This document shows, piece after piece, positions 45,405 to 54,651 of a stretch of 64,000 nucleotides of DNA (the first letter of the stretch is position 1; each line of letters opens with the position of its first letter). Both the position numbers and the translations under genes were made by a program. The notes under the pieces were generated by a model. It ran no database searches, was not told the DNA's origin, and was given only the letters and a program-made list of their open reading frames with translations. Source of the DNA: PWQG01 sp040882255 (GTDB taxonomy: Bacteria; Pseudomonadota; Gammaproteobacteria; Pseudomonadales; Pseudohongiellaceae); NCBI GenBank assembly GCA_040882255.1, contig JBBEBP010000014.1:1-64000 (forward strand). The letters run 5' to 3'.

Positions 45405-45416
45405 TGAGCGATCGTT
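45405..45416. promoter_or_regulatory. Possible regulator operator upstream of the ETF-QO gene
   Basis: GAGCGATCGTTC is a near-perfect palindrome (10 of 12 positions), about 14 bases after a CATAAT -10 candidate at 45385-45390 and 77 bases before the ATG at 45493. A TetR-family site is one possibility. The assignment rests only on symmetry and position. Confidence 0.3.
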
Positions 45417-45492
45417 CGATGGCGATTGCCAGACGGTTTTACAGACGACCCCGCTTGCCGGATGGCACGAGGGGCAGCAGGAGAGACAGGCT

Positions 45493-47157
45493 ATGCAACG
45501 CGAGTCAATGGAAGTGGATGTTGTCATCATCGGTGCGGGGCCGGCGGGATTGTCGACCGCATGCCGTTTGCTGCAACTGGCGCAGGAGTCGGAGCAGGAA
45601 ATTTCCGTCTGCGTACTGGAGAAAGGTTCCGAGATCGGCGCCCATATCCTGTCTGGAGCGGTGTTCGAGCCCGGCGCCCTGAATGATCTGTTTCCTGACT
45701 GGAAAGAACGCGGCGCTCCGCTGAACACCGCCGTGACAGGCGATGATGTCTACTATCTTGGCGGAGCCGAAAAATCGATCCGTTTCCCGGATCTGCTGGT
45801 GCCACGCCCCATGCACAACAACGGGAACTACATTATTTCCCTGGGCAAACTGTGCAAATGGCTGGGTGATCAGGCCATGGAGCTGGGGGCCGAGGTGTTT
45901 CCCGGTTTTCCCGCCGCCGAGGTTCTCTACCATGAAGATGGCAGTGTGAAAGGCGTGGCCACCGGAGACATGGGTGTGGACGCCAACGGCGAGAAAAAGG
46001 ATAGCTACGAACCGGGTTTTGAATTCCATGCCAGATGCACCATTTTTGCCGAAGGTTGCCGCGGTCACCTGGGCAAGGAGCTCATCCAGCGCTTCGAGCT
46101 GGACAAGGACAGTGATCCACAACACTACGGCATCGGTCTCAAGGAAATCTGGGAAGTGCCGGATGACAAACACAAGGAAGGGCTGGTCGTACATACGGCC
46201 GGCTATCCGATGATCGGCGACAGTTACGCCGGCTCCAGTGGAGGATTTCTCTATCATGCGGAAGACAACCAGGTGTTTGTCGGACTGATCGTGGACCTGG
46301 GGTATTCCAATCCGCACCTCAGCCCCTATGACGAGTTCCAGAAGTTCAAACACCATCCCGTCATCCGGCAGTACCTGGAGGGGGGCAAGCGTATTTCCTA
46401 CGGTGCTCGTGCCCTGAACAAGGGAGGGTTGAATTCCCTGCCGAAAATGACCTTCCCCGGTGGCATGCTGATCGGTTGTGACGCGGGCACACTGAACGCC
46501 GCCAAGATCAAGGGCAGTCACACGGCAATGCGGTCCGGCATGTTGGCCGCGGAATCGGTGTTTGACGCATTGAAGAACCAGACGCTGGAGTCTGGTGTTG
46601 AGCTGACCGATTATGCGGACCGGGTCAGACAGTCCGACCTGTATAGCGAATTACACAAATCGCGTAATTTCAGCGCCGGATTCCACAAGTTCGGTTTCTG
46701 GATCGGCAGCGGACTGACGTTCGTCGAGCACAATATCTTCGCGGGCCGCTTTCCGCTCACATTCCACGACCGGGTTCCGGATTACAGCCAGATGAAGCCG
46801 GCGGCGGAGTGCCCGGAGATCAGGTATCCGAAGCCGGACGGGGTGATCAGCTTCGACAAGCTGTCGTCCGTGTTCCTGTCCAATACCAACCATGCAGAGA
46901 ACCAGCCGTGTCACCTGACGCTGAAGAACGAGTCTGTTCCCATAGAGCACAACCTGCCGGTCTATGACGAGCCGGCACAGCGTTACTGCCCGGCCGCCGT
47001 CTACGAGGTGGTCGAGGGTGATGATGGCGGCAAGCGCTTCCAGATCAACGCTCAGAACTGCGTTCATTGCAAGACCTGCGATATCAAGGATCCGGCCCAG
47101 AACATCCACTGGGTGGCTCCGGAAGGGGGCGGCGGACCGAACTACCCCGGTATGTGA
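45493..47157 (+). CDS. Electron transfer flavoprotein-ubiquinone oxidoreductase
   Basis: Moves electrons from ETF to ubiquinone at the inner membrane, linking acyl-CoA dehydrogenases to the respiratory chain. The 554-residue protein has the FAD motif VVIIGAGPAGLSTACRL near residue 10, the PRPMHNNGNYIISLG region and GCDAGTLNAAKIKGSHTAMR. A 4Fe-4S domain near the C terminus has cysteines in RYCPA and in NCVHCKTCDIKDP. Ends at GGGGPNYPGM, the normal ETF-QO end. It is monocistronic; etfAB are not in this window. It would serve the acyl-CoA dehydrogenase at 32.4 kb and others elsewhere. Confidence 0.97.
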   Translation: MQRESMEVDVVIIGAGPAGLSTACRLLQLAQESEQEISVCVLEKGSEIGAHILSGAVFEPGALNDLFPDWKERGAPLNTAVTGDDVYYLGGAEKSIRFPDLLVPRPMHNNGNYIISLGKLCKWLGDQAMELGAEVFPGFPAAEVLYHEDGSVKGVATGDMGVDANGEKKDSYEPGFEFHARCTIFAEGCRGHLGKELIQRFELDKDSDPQHYGIGLKEIWEVPDDKHKEGLVVHTAGYPMIGDSYAGSSGGFLYHAEDNQVFVGLIVDLGYSNPHLSPYDEFQKFKHHPVIRQYLEGGKRISYGARALNKGGLNSLPKMTFPGGMLIGCDAGTLNAAKIKGSHTAMRSGMLAAESVFDALKNQTLESGVELTDYADRVRQSDLYSELHKSRNFSAGFHKFGFWIGSGLTFVEHNIFAGRFPLTFHDRVPDYSQMKPAAECPEIRYPKPDGVISFDKLSSVFLSNTNHAENQPCHLTLKNESVPIEHNLPVYDEPAQRYCPAAVYEVVEGDDGGKRFQINAQNCVHCKTCDIKDPAQNIHWVAPEGGGGPNYPGM

Positions 47158-47197
47158 GCGGCGAAAGCAAGTGGTGTTGCGGGCGGTCTTGATCGTT

Positions 47198-48385
47198 ATG
47201 TACTGTCGCCGACCATGCCGCTATCCGACTCTGGTTCTTCTGGCCGTTGCCCTCGCTGGCTGCGGGCTGATCGGTATCGACACCGGTTTCCAGGAGGATC
47301 CGGAGCTGGAGGCCCGTGTCCTGGGCAAGGGTGTCATCGTACCCGGGATTGACCTGCTTGCACTGACACCGGGGATGCGCGACTACTTGTCGGAGCATGT
47401 TCCCGAACACGCCAGCGACTGGGAAAAGGTACAGCGACTGCAGGTGCTGCTGTTCGATGAAGAGTACCTGAACATCCAGTACCGCGACGACGCGACCCTC
47501 TCGGCAGCGGAAACCTTTGAAGCCGGCTACGCCAACTGTCTGGCCCTGATCAACCTGTACATTGCCATGGCCCGTCATGTGGGGCTGGACGTGCAATACC
47601 AGACCGCCCGTATCCGGCCGCGCTGGAACCGCCGGGGAGAGCTGGTGGTGCTGAGCGAACACGTCAATGCGCTCGGAGAGCTGGGTGGCGGGCGGCAGTA
47701 CGTCATGGATTTCACTCCGTCCGTGTTGCTGCAGCCGGGTTCGGCGCACGTAATTCCGGATTACAGCGCGCAGGCCATGTATTTCAACAACCTGGGTGTG
47801 GAGGCGCTGATCGACGGCGATGCGGAAACCGCGCTGCAGCGTTTCCGCTATGCGCTGGCGGTGGACCCGGAACTGTCCATGGTATGGAACAACATCGGCA
47901 GTGCCCTCAATCGCCTGGACAGTCCCCGCCTGGCCGAGTACAGCTACAAGAAAGCCTTTGATCTGAATCGCGGCAGCACCACCGCCATCAACAACCTGGC
48001 GCGTCACTACAGCCAGCGGGGCGATACCGAGCTGGCCGCCACGTATCGTGACGCGTTGGACCGGGTCAATCGTGCCAACCCCTATTATCACTACGTGCGC
48101 GGCAGTGTTGCCCTGGAGCAGGAGTTCTATGACGAGGCCCGCCGGCATTTCCGCCAGGCGATCCGGCGCAAGGACGACGAACCGGACTTCTACTATGCGT
48201 TGGGCATGACCCTGGAGGAGCTGGGGCAGGCCCAGGAGGCCGAGGAACTGAAAACCCTGGCGCTGGCGCTGCATGAGTACGGCGACCAGCGTTACCGCCC
48301 CGGCAATCAGCGGGTGCGGCGTATCGACAACCGCAGCATCCTGCGCTCCAGCAGTCCCGGCTTCACGATCCAGGTGGCCGACTGA
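47198..48385 (+). CDS. TPR lipoprotein with transglutaminase-like domain
   Basis: Secreted lipoprotein of 395 residues. The signal ends in a lipobox LAGC (Cys near residue 22). Residues 70-180 look like a transglutaminase-like cysteine protease fold: YANCLALINLYIAMARHVGLDV holds the cysteine, followed by HVNAL and DFTPS. TPR repeats (YFNNLGVEALIDGD, MVWNNIGSALNRL, TTAINNLARHYSQRGD, PYYHYVRGSVALEQ) fill residues 190-370. I place the start at ATG 47198 by the signal peptide, with no strong ribosome-binding site. Its last 23 bases overlap the convergent acyl-CoA synthetase gene. It may process or organise peptidoglycan or envelope proteins; function is unknown. Confidence 0.8.
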   Translation: MYCRRPCRYPTLVLLAVALAGCGLIGIDTGFQEDPELEARVLGKGVIVPGIDLLALTPGMRDYLSEHVPEHASDWEKVQRLQVLLFDEEYLNIQYRDDATLSAAETFEAGYANCLALINLYIAMARHVGLDVQYQTARIRPRWNRRGELVVLSEHVNALGELGGGRQYVMDFTPSVLLQPGSAHVIPDYSAQAMYFNNLGVEALIDGDAETALQRFRYALAVDPELSMVWNNIGSALNRLDSPRLAEYSYKKAFDLNRGSTTAINNLARHYSQRGDTELAATYRDALDRVNRANPYYHYVRGSVALEQEFYDEARRHFRQAIRRKDDEPDFYYALGMTLEELGQAQEAEELKTLALALHEYGDQRYRPGNQRVRRIDNRSILRSSSPGFTIQVAD

Positions 48386-50255
48386 GGTGGACACTCACAT
48401 TGACGGGTAGCGGTGCCAGCAGCTCCCGCATCGCTTCGTGTTGCTGCTCGTCCCGGCAGACCAGGCTGGCTTCCATGCCGCGAGTCTTGTCGTACCGCAC
48501 GCTTTCCACCGTGGCCTCCAGCCCCGCTTCCTGTAAGGTTTCATTGATCACCATTCCGGTAATGCGCTCCCGCAGCGCAGGGCGGAAAACCTTGCCGACT
48601 GCCGTGACCGGCATCTCCTTGACGAACACGATGCGTTTGGGAACGGCCGCCCGTTCGTTGATGCGGCTGCGGCACCATGCCAGCAGTGCTTCTTCCGATG
48701 TCTCGCGGCCCGACGAAGGCACCACGAACGCCATGGGCAGCTCGCCGGCATAGGCGTCCGGCTGACCCACCGCTATGGCGGATGCCACGCCGGGGTGGGC
48801 ATGGAGGGCTTCCTCGATCAGTGCCGGGTCGATGTTGTGGCCGCCCCGGATGATGAGGTCCCTGGAACGGCCCGTCAGATACAGAAAACCCTCCTCATCC
48901 AGATAGCCCAGGTCACCGGTGTTGAACCAGTCACCTTCCGGGAACGCGCCCCGGTTGTCCGTTTCATTGACGTAGCCGGCAAAAACCTGCGGTCCCCGCA
49001 CCAGAATGGCGCCCGGCTCTCCTGGCAGACAATCCCGGGTGATACGGTCTTCCTCCACCTCCGCGATACGCACCTCGGAGTAGGGTAGCCGCAGACCGAC
49101 GCTGCCGGCCGGTTGCTCATCCGGCGGTCGGGTGATCAACGAGGTCGTTTCGGTCATTCCGTAGCCGTTGGTGACGATCAAGTGAAAGCGCCGTTCAAAT
49201 GACTCCTCGAAACTGGGGGACAGCGGTGCGGCGCCCGAGTTGATCCGCGTCAGGCTACTGATGTCATGGGAGCCCACCGGCATCTGCGAAAGCGCTGTGA
49301 GTACCGTGGGCACGGTGGCGAAACTATTAACCCGGAAGCGCTCCACATGATGCCAGAGGTTGCGCAGCGCTTCGGTGTTACGGAAACCGGACGGCGTAAG
49401 CAGCACGATATGATAGCCGACGGCAAAGGCGGCCACGCCCTGGATGATGACACCGAATATATGGAACAGGGGCAGGCCGCAGATCACTGTCTGGCGGCCC
49501 ATGTGCGCCGTGACCACCTGCATCAGCTGGCCGATATAGGCCATGTTACCGTGGGTGAGGCGGGCAATTTTCGGGTGGCCGGTGGTGCCTCCCGTATGGA
49601 AACAGGCCGCGATCTCGTCACCTGTGAACTGTCGGGGTGAGCGCAAAGCGTCGGATGGTTGCCGGGCCACGGCCTCGTTGTAGTCCACCACGCGTATGTC
49701 GCGGTCCGGCAGCCCGGGTTCGGGTACCTCCCCGGTCAGCCCCGGCAGGGCGATCGCCAGCACCGTGTGTACATCCGGTACCTGTTCCACAGCCTGCATG
49801 GTTTTTTCCCAGATATCGGTATGCCGGGATGGTGCCAGACACACTACGGCCCGCGCCCCGGCACCGCGCATGATGTCGGCAATCTGGCCCGGCTCCAGTA
49901 GCGGGTTGATGGGGTTGGCGATGGCCTGTGCCTGACTGCCCAGTATGACGGGATGGGACTGGGGGAGGATTGGCAGGATGATGGAGACCGTGTCGGTATG
50001 GGTGACGCCCGATTCCTGAAGAAGATTCGCGGTGGCCATCACACGGGCGGCCAGCTCGCGGTAGCTGATGGTCTGTACCGCTTCATCTCTCGCCCCGGTG
50101 GGCAGGAATGTCAGTGCGGCATCGTCGCCGAAACGCTGTGCACTGTTCCGGATGATGTCCAGGGCGCTGGTGAGAGGGAAGCGCTCTGACAGCGGCATGG
50201 CTTGCTCGAAGGCGCGGATCGAGGCCGTATCGTCAAGCTGGGGCTGGTCATCCAT
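48363..50255 (-). CDS. Acyl-CoA synthetase (AMP-forming)
   Basis: Activates a carboxylic acid to its CoA ester through an acyl-adenylate. The 630-residue protein has the P-loop-like AMP motif FHTGGTTGHPKIARLTH (near residue 220), the YGMTETTSL motif (about 363) and WFNTGDLGYLDEEGFLYLTGR. A C-terminal lysine lies in MPVTAVGKVFRPALR. It continues for about 70 residues beyond that, longer than usual. ATG at 50255 has AAGGA seven bases upstream, and TATAAT lies on the - strand at 50286-50291. Its 3' end overlaps the TPR lipoprotein gene. Substrate chain length is not evident. Confidence 0.93.
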   Translation of the reverse strand: MDDQPQLDDTASIRAFEQAMPLSERFPLTSALDIIRNSAQRFGDDAALTFLPTGARDEAVQTISYRELAARVMATANLLQESGVTHTDTVSIILPILPQSHPVILGSQAQAIANPINPLLEPGQIADIMRGAGARAVVCLAPSRHTDIWEKTMQAVEQVPDVHTVLAIALPGLTGEVPEPGLPDRDIRVVDYNEAVARQPSDALRSPRQFTGDEIAACFHTGGTTGHPKIARLTHGNMAYIGQLMQVVTAHMGRQTVICGLPLFHIFGVIIQGVAAFAVGYHIVLLTPSGFRNTEALRNLWHHVERFRVNSFATVPTVLTALSQMPVGSHDISSLTRINSGAAPLSPSFEESFERRFHLIVTNGYGMTETTSLITRPPDEQPAGSVGLRLPYSEVRIAEVEEDRITRDCLPGEPGAILVRGPQVFAGYVNETDNRGAFPEGDWFNTGDLGYLDEEGFLYLTGRSRDLIIRGGHNIDPALIEEALHAHPGVASAIAVGQPDAYAGELPMAFVVPSSGRETSEEALLAWCRSRINERAAVPKRIVFVKEMPVTAVGKVFRPALRERITGMVINETLQEAGLEATVESVRYDKTRGMEASLVCRDEQQHEAMRELLAPLPVNVSVHLSRPPGS

Positions 50256-50340
50256 GTCGGTATCCTTATTCTGTTTTACCGACTGATTATACAGATTCCT
50301 TTCTGTCTTTCACCGTTGCGGTGGACAGACCATGCAGGCG

Positions 50341-51306
50341 CTACTGGTCCCGGCTGACGGCCAGGCGGGCCATCCGCTCCATGGCCTGGCGGAAGCGGTT
50401 GTCGGGCAGCGTGGAGAGCGCCTCGAGTGCCCTGTCGACTTCCTGCCCGGCAAGCTGGCGGGTGTAATCCAGTGACCCGCTCTGTCGCACGATACGGATG
50501 ATCTCGTTCAGGTGTTCGGTGCCGCCGTGCTCGATAGCGCTGCGTAGCAGGGAGGACTCATCAGCGCTACTGTTGTGCATAGCATGAATCAGGGGCAGCG
50601 TCGGTTTGCCCTCGGCCAGATCATCCCCGATGTTCTTGCCGAGCGCCTGGCTTTCACCGCTGTAGTCGAGCAGGTCATCAATCAGCTGGAAGGCCAGGCC
50701 GATGTGGCGTCCAGCCCGCTTCAGTGCATCCTCCTCTGCTTCCGGGGCTTCGGCGACGATGGCGCCGCACTGTGCCGCAGTCTGGAACAGGATGGCGGTC
50801 TTGTCCTCGATCACCTGCATGTAGTCGGCTTCCGAGGTGTCGACACGGTGCTTGTTCAGCAGCTGCAGGACTTCGCCTTCGGCGATGGTGTTGGTGGTGT
50901 CGGCGATGATGCGCATGATCTTCGGATTCTCCACTCCCACCAGAATCTGGAAAGCGCGGGAGTAGATGAAATCACCGACCAGTACGCTGGACGGGTTGCT
51001 CCACTGCTCGTTGGCGGTGGGGCGGCCGCGGCGCATGGTGGACATGTCGACCACATCGTCGTGCAGCAGCGTGGCGGTATGGATGAACTCGATCACCGCC
51101 GCCATGCGCACGGCCTGGTCGCCTTCGTGGCCGCAGCAACGGGCGCCGAGCAATACCAGCACCGGGCGCAGCCGCTTGCCACCGGCATCGATGATATACT
51201 GCCCGATACTCTCCACAAGGGGCACGCGGGAGTGGAGTTGTTCGACGATATATCGGTTGACCGCTTCGAAATCGGCGGCCACTGCAGCGCGAATGTCCTG
51301 GACCAT
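50341..51306 (-). CDS. ispB: Octaprenyl diphosphate synthase
   Basis: Builds the polyprenyl tail of ubiquinone and menaquinone by adding isopentenyl units. The 321-residue protein has the two aspartate-rich motifs of the trans-prenyltransferase family: LLHDDVVDMSTMRRG near residue 83 and QLIDDLLDYSG near 208. The opening GGKRLRPVLVLLGAR is conserved. It is divergent from rplU-rpmA, the usual gammaproteobacterial arrangement. Chain length (C40 or other) cannot be read with certainty. Confidence 0.96.
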   Translation of the reverse strand: MVQDIRAAVAADFEAVNRYIVEQLHSRVPLVESIGQYIIDAGGKRLRPVLVLLGARCCGHEGDQAVRMAAVIEFIHTATLLHDDVVDMSTMRRGRPTANEQWSNPSSVLVGDFIYSRAFQILVGVENPKIMRIIADTTNTIAEGEVLQLLNKHRVDTSEADYMQVIEDKTAILFQTAAQCGAIVAEAPEAEEDALKRAGRHIGLAFQLIDDLLDYSGESQALGKNIGDDLAEGKPTLPLIHAMHNSSADESSLLRSAIEHGGTEHLNEIIRIVRQSGSLDYTRQLAGQEVDRALEALSTLPDNRFRQAMERMARLAVSRDQ

Positions 51307-51461
51307 GGAAATCTGGTTACCGTATGCGGGTCGGGGGTGAGTCCCGGGGGTTTCGATGAAGCATCCTGTTTTCGAGGAAGCATCCTATGAGGGCGGGCCC
51401 GAGGTGTCAAGCTGGCGCACCGGCGTGCCAGCCGCGTTGTCGTGAATATCCTTCAACAGAC

Positions 51462-51490
51462 TTGCCTGGCGGCACGACATCCCGTAAAAT
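51462..51490 (+). promoter_or_regulatory. Promoter of rplU-rpmA
   Basis: TTGCCT (51462-51467) and TAAAAT (51485-51490) are separated by 17 bases, a good sigma-70 pair about 50 bases before the rplU start codon. Confidence 0.65.
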
Positions 51491-51540
51491 GCCCGCCCTT
51501 GACAGGGTTGATGCCCGAATACCGAATTCTGGAGTGAGCT

Positions 51541-51852
51541 ATGTACGCGGTTATAGAGAGTGGTGGCAAGCAGCACCGGGTTGAGGAAGGAGAAGTCCTC
51601 AAGCTCGAGAAGCTGGAAGCCGCAACAGGCGAAACCGTCAGCTTCGACAAGGTGCTGATGGTGGGAGAAGGCGAATCGGTGAAAATCGGCGAGCCCTATG
51701 TGAAAGGCGGCAAGGTGACGGCGGAAGTCGTGACTCAGGGCCGTGGCGACAAGGTGCGGATCATCAAGTTCCGTCGACGCAAGCATTCACGCAAGACACA
51801 GGGCCACCGTCAGTGGTTCACTGAAGTCAAGATCACGGGAATCTCTTCCTGA
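51541..51852 (+). CDS. rplU: 50S ribosomal protein L21
   Basis: Ribosomal protein L21, which binds 23S rRNA. The 103-residue product opens MYAVIESGGKQHRVEEGEVL and contains FRRRKHSRKTQGHRQ, both highly conserved, with GGAG-like ribosome-binding sequence upstream (CTGGAGTGAGCT). It is cotranscribed with rpmA, 48 bases downstream. Confidence 0.98.
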   Translation: MYAVIESGGKQHRVEEGEVLKLEKLEAATGETVSFDKVLMVGEGESVKIGEPYVKGGKVTAEVVTQGRGDKVRIIKFRRRKHSRKTQGHRQWFTEVKITGISS

Positions 51853-51900
51853 CAGCGCCTGAGGGCAGCACAGGTGGAAACAGTTCAAGCGGAGTAGGTT

Positions 51901-52158
51901 ATGGCTCACAAAAAAGCAGGCGGCAGTACCAATAACGGTCGCGATTCGATTTCCAAGCGCCTCGGCGTCAAGAAGTTTGGCGGCGAGAACGTTCTGGCCG
52001 GGAACATCCTGGTTCGCCAGCGTGGAACCCGTTTCCACGCCGGACCCAACGTCGGCATGGGCAAGGATCACACCCTGTTTGCCCGCGCGGAAGGGCAGGT
52101 GAAATTCCAGGTCAAGGGTCCGAAAAATCGCAAGTATGTCAGTATCGAGACCGCGTGA
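51901..52158 (+). CDS. rpmA: 50S ribosomal protein L27
   Basis: Ribosomal protein L27, whose N-terminal tail reaches the peptidyl transferase centre. The 85-residue protein opens MAHKKAGGSTNNGRDS, with no N-terminal extension of the kind cleaved in Firmicutes, and has the conserved LAGNILVRQRGTRFHAGPNV. It is the second gene of rplU-rpmA and is followed by a terminator. Confidence 0.98.
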   Translation: MAHKKAGGSTNNGRDSISKRLGVKKFGGENVLAGNILVRQRGTRFHAGPNVGMGKDHTLFARAEGQVKFQVKGPKNRKYVSIETA

Positions 52159-52193
52159 TCTGACGGACTGAAGACCCCGGTCCCATGTATTCG

Positions 52194-52222
52194 GAAAGCC
52201 CCGTCATCGACGGGGCTTTTTT
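52194..52222 (+). terminator. Terminator after rpmA
   Basis: AAAGCCCCGTC-ATC-GACGGGGCTTT forms an 11-bp stem with a three-base loop and a T tail. Confidence 0.93.
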
Positions 52223-52276
52223 GTCTGGGGCAGCCGTGGTCCACTACCCGGACGCAGACCGGAAGGCAGAAACAGC

Positions 52277-53461
52277 ATGAAATTCGTCGATGAAGCAGAA
52301 ATCACCGTGTCCGCCGGCAAGGGCGGCAACGGCTGCCTGAGTTTCCGGCGCGAGAAGTACATCCCCAAGGGCGGACCGGACGGTGGTGACGGCGGCCATG
52401 GTGGTAGCGTCTGGCTGGAGGCGGACGAAGCGCTCAATACCCTGATCGATTTCCGCTACAAGCGCCAGTACCAGGCGCAGACCGGCCAGCAGGGCATGGG
52501 CCGCAACTGCAGCGGCAAGGCCGGCGAGGATCTGATCATTCATGTGCCCGTGGGTACCACAGTCGTGGACCGCGATACCGGTGAGCAGATCGCAGACATT
52601 GCCGTTCCCGGTGAGCGCGTGATGGTGGCCCGGGGCGGCATACGCGGTCTCGGTAACACGCGCTTCAAATCCAGTGTCAACCGCGCGCCGCGCAGGACCA
52701 CAAAGGGCACCGAGGGCGAAACCCGGCGGCTGCAGTTGCAGCTCAAGCTGCTGGCGGACGTCGGACTGCTGGGCATGCCCAATGCCGGCAAGTCGACGCT
52801 GATCCGTTCGGTGTCGGCCGCCCGCCCCAAGGTGGCGGATTACCCGTTCACCACCCTGATTCCCAATCTGGGCGTGGTGCGGGTCGACGCCGAGCGCAGT
52901 TTCGTGATGGCCGACATTCCAGGCCTGATCGAGGGAGCGGCCGATGGGGCGGGGCTGGGCTTCCGGTTTCTGAAGCACCTGGCTCGTACCCGGCTGTTAT
53001 TGCATGTTATCGATATTTTCCCGCTGGATGACAGCGACCCGCTGGATCGGGCGGACGAGATTGTCGCCGAACTGTATGCCTTCAGTCCCGTACTGGCGGA
53101 GAAGCCCCGTTGGCTGGTATTGAACAAGGCGGATCTGGTGAGTGAAGAAGCGCTTGAAGAATGGCAGCGACGCTTCTCCGAGGCCTATCCCGACATGCCG
53201 GTGCATACGGTCTCCGCAATCACTGGCGCCGGTTGCGAGGTCCTCTGCCAGCAGATCATGACCGCCCTGGAGGTGCAGCGTCAGCGCCTCGAGCAGGACG
53301 AGGAATACCGGGCCGCGCAGCAGGAGCTGGAGCAGCGCATGGCGGGAGAGATCCGGGACAGTATCGATCGCAGCCGGCGAAATGCCGGTGTAGTGGCTCC
53401 GGAGTCCGAAGAGGACGCGGATGAAGACGATGATGATGTCACGGTAATCTATCGAGAATGA
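52277..53461 (+). CDS. obgE: GTPase ObgE/CgtA
   Basis: Essential ribosome-associated GTPase of 394 residues that acts in 50S assembly and stress control. The glycine-rich Obg domain (KFVDEAEITVSAGKGGNGCL, GGPDGGDGGHGG) fills residues 1-158. The G domain has G1 GMPNAGKSTL, G3 DIPGLIEGA and G4 LNKADLV. An acidic tail (SEEDADEDDDD) replaces the OCT domain of Gram-positive homologues. It overlaps proB by four bases (ATGA), implying translational coupling. Confidence 0.97.
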   Translation: MKFVDEAEITVSAGKGGNGCLSFRREKYIPKGGPDGGDGGHGGSVWLEADEALNTLIDFRYKRQYQAQTGQQGMGRNCSGKAGEDLIIHVPVGTTVVDRDTGEQIADIAVPGERVMVARGGIRGLGNTRFKSSVNRAPRRTTKGTEGETRRLQLQLKLLADVGLLGMPNAGKSTLIRSVSAARPKVADYPFTTLIPNLGVVRVDAERSFVMADIPGLIEGAADGAGLGFRFLKHLARTRLLLHVIDIFPLDDSDPLDRADEIVAELYAFSPVLAEKPRWLVLNKADLVSEEALEEWQRRFSEAYPDMPVHTVSAITGAGCEVLCQQIMTALEVQRQRLEQDEEYRAAQQELEQRMAGEIRDSIDRSRRNAGVVAPESEEDADEDDDDVTVIYRE

Positions 53462-54582
53462 GAACACAGGTACACAATGCCGACTGCTGGGTCGTCAAGA
53501 TCGGCAGTTCGCTGATCACCAATGACGGCAGCGGCCTGGATCGGCCGGCCATCGAGCGCTGGGTGGCGCAGCTCGCCGTGCTGCATGCCGCTGGCAAGCA
53601 GGTGGTGCTGGTCTCCTCCGGTGCGGTGGCCGAAGGGGTATCGCGCCTGGCGCTGCCGGGGCGGCCACGGGAAGTCCATCTGCAGCAGGCCGCTGCGGCG
53701 GTTGGCCAGATGGGGCTGGTACAGGCATGGGAGTCGGCGTTTCAACAATTCGGCATCCACACCGCCCAGGTGCTGCTGACCCATGATGACCTCTCCAACC
53801 GGCGCCGTTATCTCAACGCCCGCAGCACCCTGGATGGGCTGGTGCGGATGCGGGTCATTCCCGTAGTCAACGAGAACGACACAGTGGCCACGGCCGAGCT
53901 CTGTTTCGGAGACAATGACACGCTGGCCGCGCTGGTGGCGAACCTGATCAATGCCGACGGACTGATCATCCTTACTGATCAACAGGGCCTGCATGAGAGT
54001 GACCCCCGCAGCAATCCCGGGGCGCCCGTGATCCCCGAGGCCATGGCGGGAGATGAAAGACTGGATGCCATGGCGGGAGGCAGCAGCAACCTGGGCCGCG
54101 GAGGAATGCGGACCAAGATCAATGCCGCCCGCACCGCCGCCCGTTCGGGGGCATTCACGCTGATCGCCAGCGGGCGGGAAGAGGATGTACTGGAGCGCCT
54201 GTCGAGCGGTGAGGTACTGGGAACGCTGCTATTGCCGGACCAGGAGCCGGTGGCGGCCCGCAAACAATGGCTTGCCGGTCAGCTGCGTTCGCGGGGTCAG
54301 CTGGTTCTCGACCAGGGGGCCGTGCAGGTGTTGCAGGAATCCGGTCGCAGCCTGTTACCCGTTGGTGTCGTGGAGGTCAAAGGCCGGTTCGACCGCGGCG
54401 AGCTGGTCCAGTGCGTGGATGAGCAGGGGCGGGAAATTGCACGTGGTCTGGTCAACTACGACAGCCGGGAGGCGCAGCAGCTGGTGCGGCAACCGAGCCA
54501 TCGCATAGAGGCGATCCTCGGTTATGCGGGTGATGAAGAGATTGTGCACCGGGACAACATGGTGCTTGCGGCGGGACTGTGA
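53458..54582 (+). CDS. proB: Glutamate 5-kinase
   Basis: First step of proline synthesis: phosphorylation of glutamate. The 374-residue protein has the amino-acid kinase domain (VVKIGSSLITNDG, VLLTHDDLSNRRRYLNARST, VNENDTVATAEL) over residues 1-255 and a C-terminal PUA domain. ATG overlaps the obgE stop. It ends before a strong bidirectional terminator. proA is not adjacent. Confidence 0.97.
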   Translation: MRTQVHNADCWVVKIGSSLITNDGSGLDRPAIERWVAQLAVLHAAGKQVVLVSSGAVAEGVSRLALPGRPREVHLQQAAAAVGQMGLVQAWESAFQQFGIHTAQVLLTHDDLSNRRRYLNARSTLDGLVRMRVIPVVNENDTVATAELCFGDNDTLAALVANLINADGLIILTDQQGLHESDPRSNPGAPVIPEAMAGDERLDAMAGGSSNLGRGGMRTKINAARTAARSGAFTLIASGREEDVLERLSSGEVLGTLLLPDQEPVAARKQWLAGQLRSRGQLVLDQGAVQVLQESGRSLLPVGVVEVKGRFDRGELVQCVDEQGREIARGLVNYDSREAQQLVRQPSHRIEAILGYAGDEEIVHRDNMVLAAGL

Positions 54583-54590
54583 GTTCCCCG

Positions 54591-54628
54591 GCCACAAAAA
54601 AACCGGCTCCTGGGCCGGTTTTTTTGTG
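54591..54628. terminator. Bidirectional terminator between proB and rpsT
   Basis: CCACAAAAAAACCGGC pairs with GCCGGTTTTTTTGTGG almost perfectly. With A and T runs on both sides of the GC stem it can stop proB from the left and rpsT from the right. Confidence 0.94.
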
Positions 54629-54651
54629 GCGCTGCCGCTGACTCCGGAGAG

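Noticed and set aside
45505..46521. 338-codon frame opposite the ETF-QO gene
   Set aside because: Antisense shadow of a strongly conserved protein; no homologous pattern.
47084..48394. 436-codon frame opposite the TPR lipoprotein
   Set aside because: The + strand frame has a lipobox and TPR repeats; this frame has no domain.
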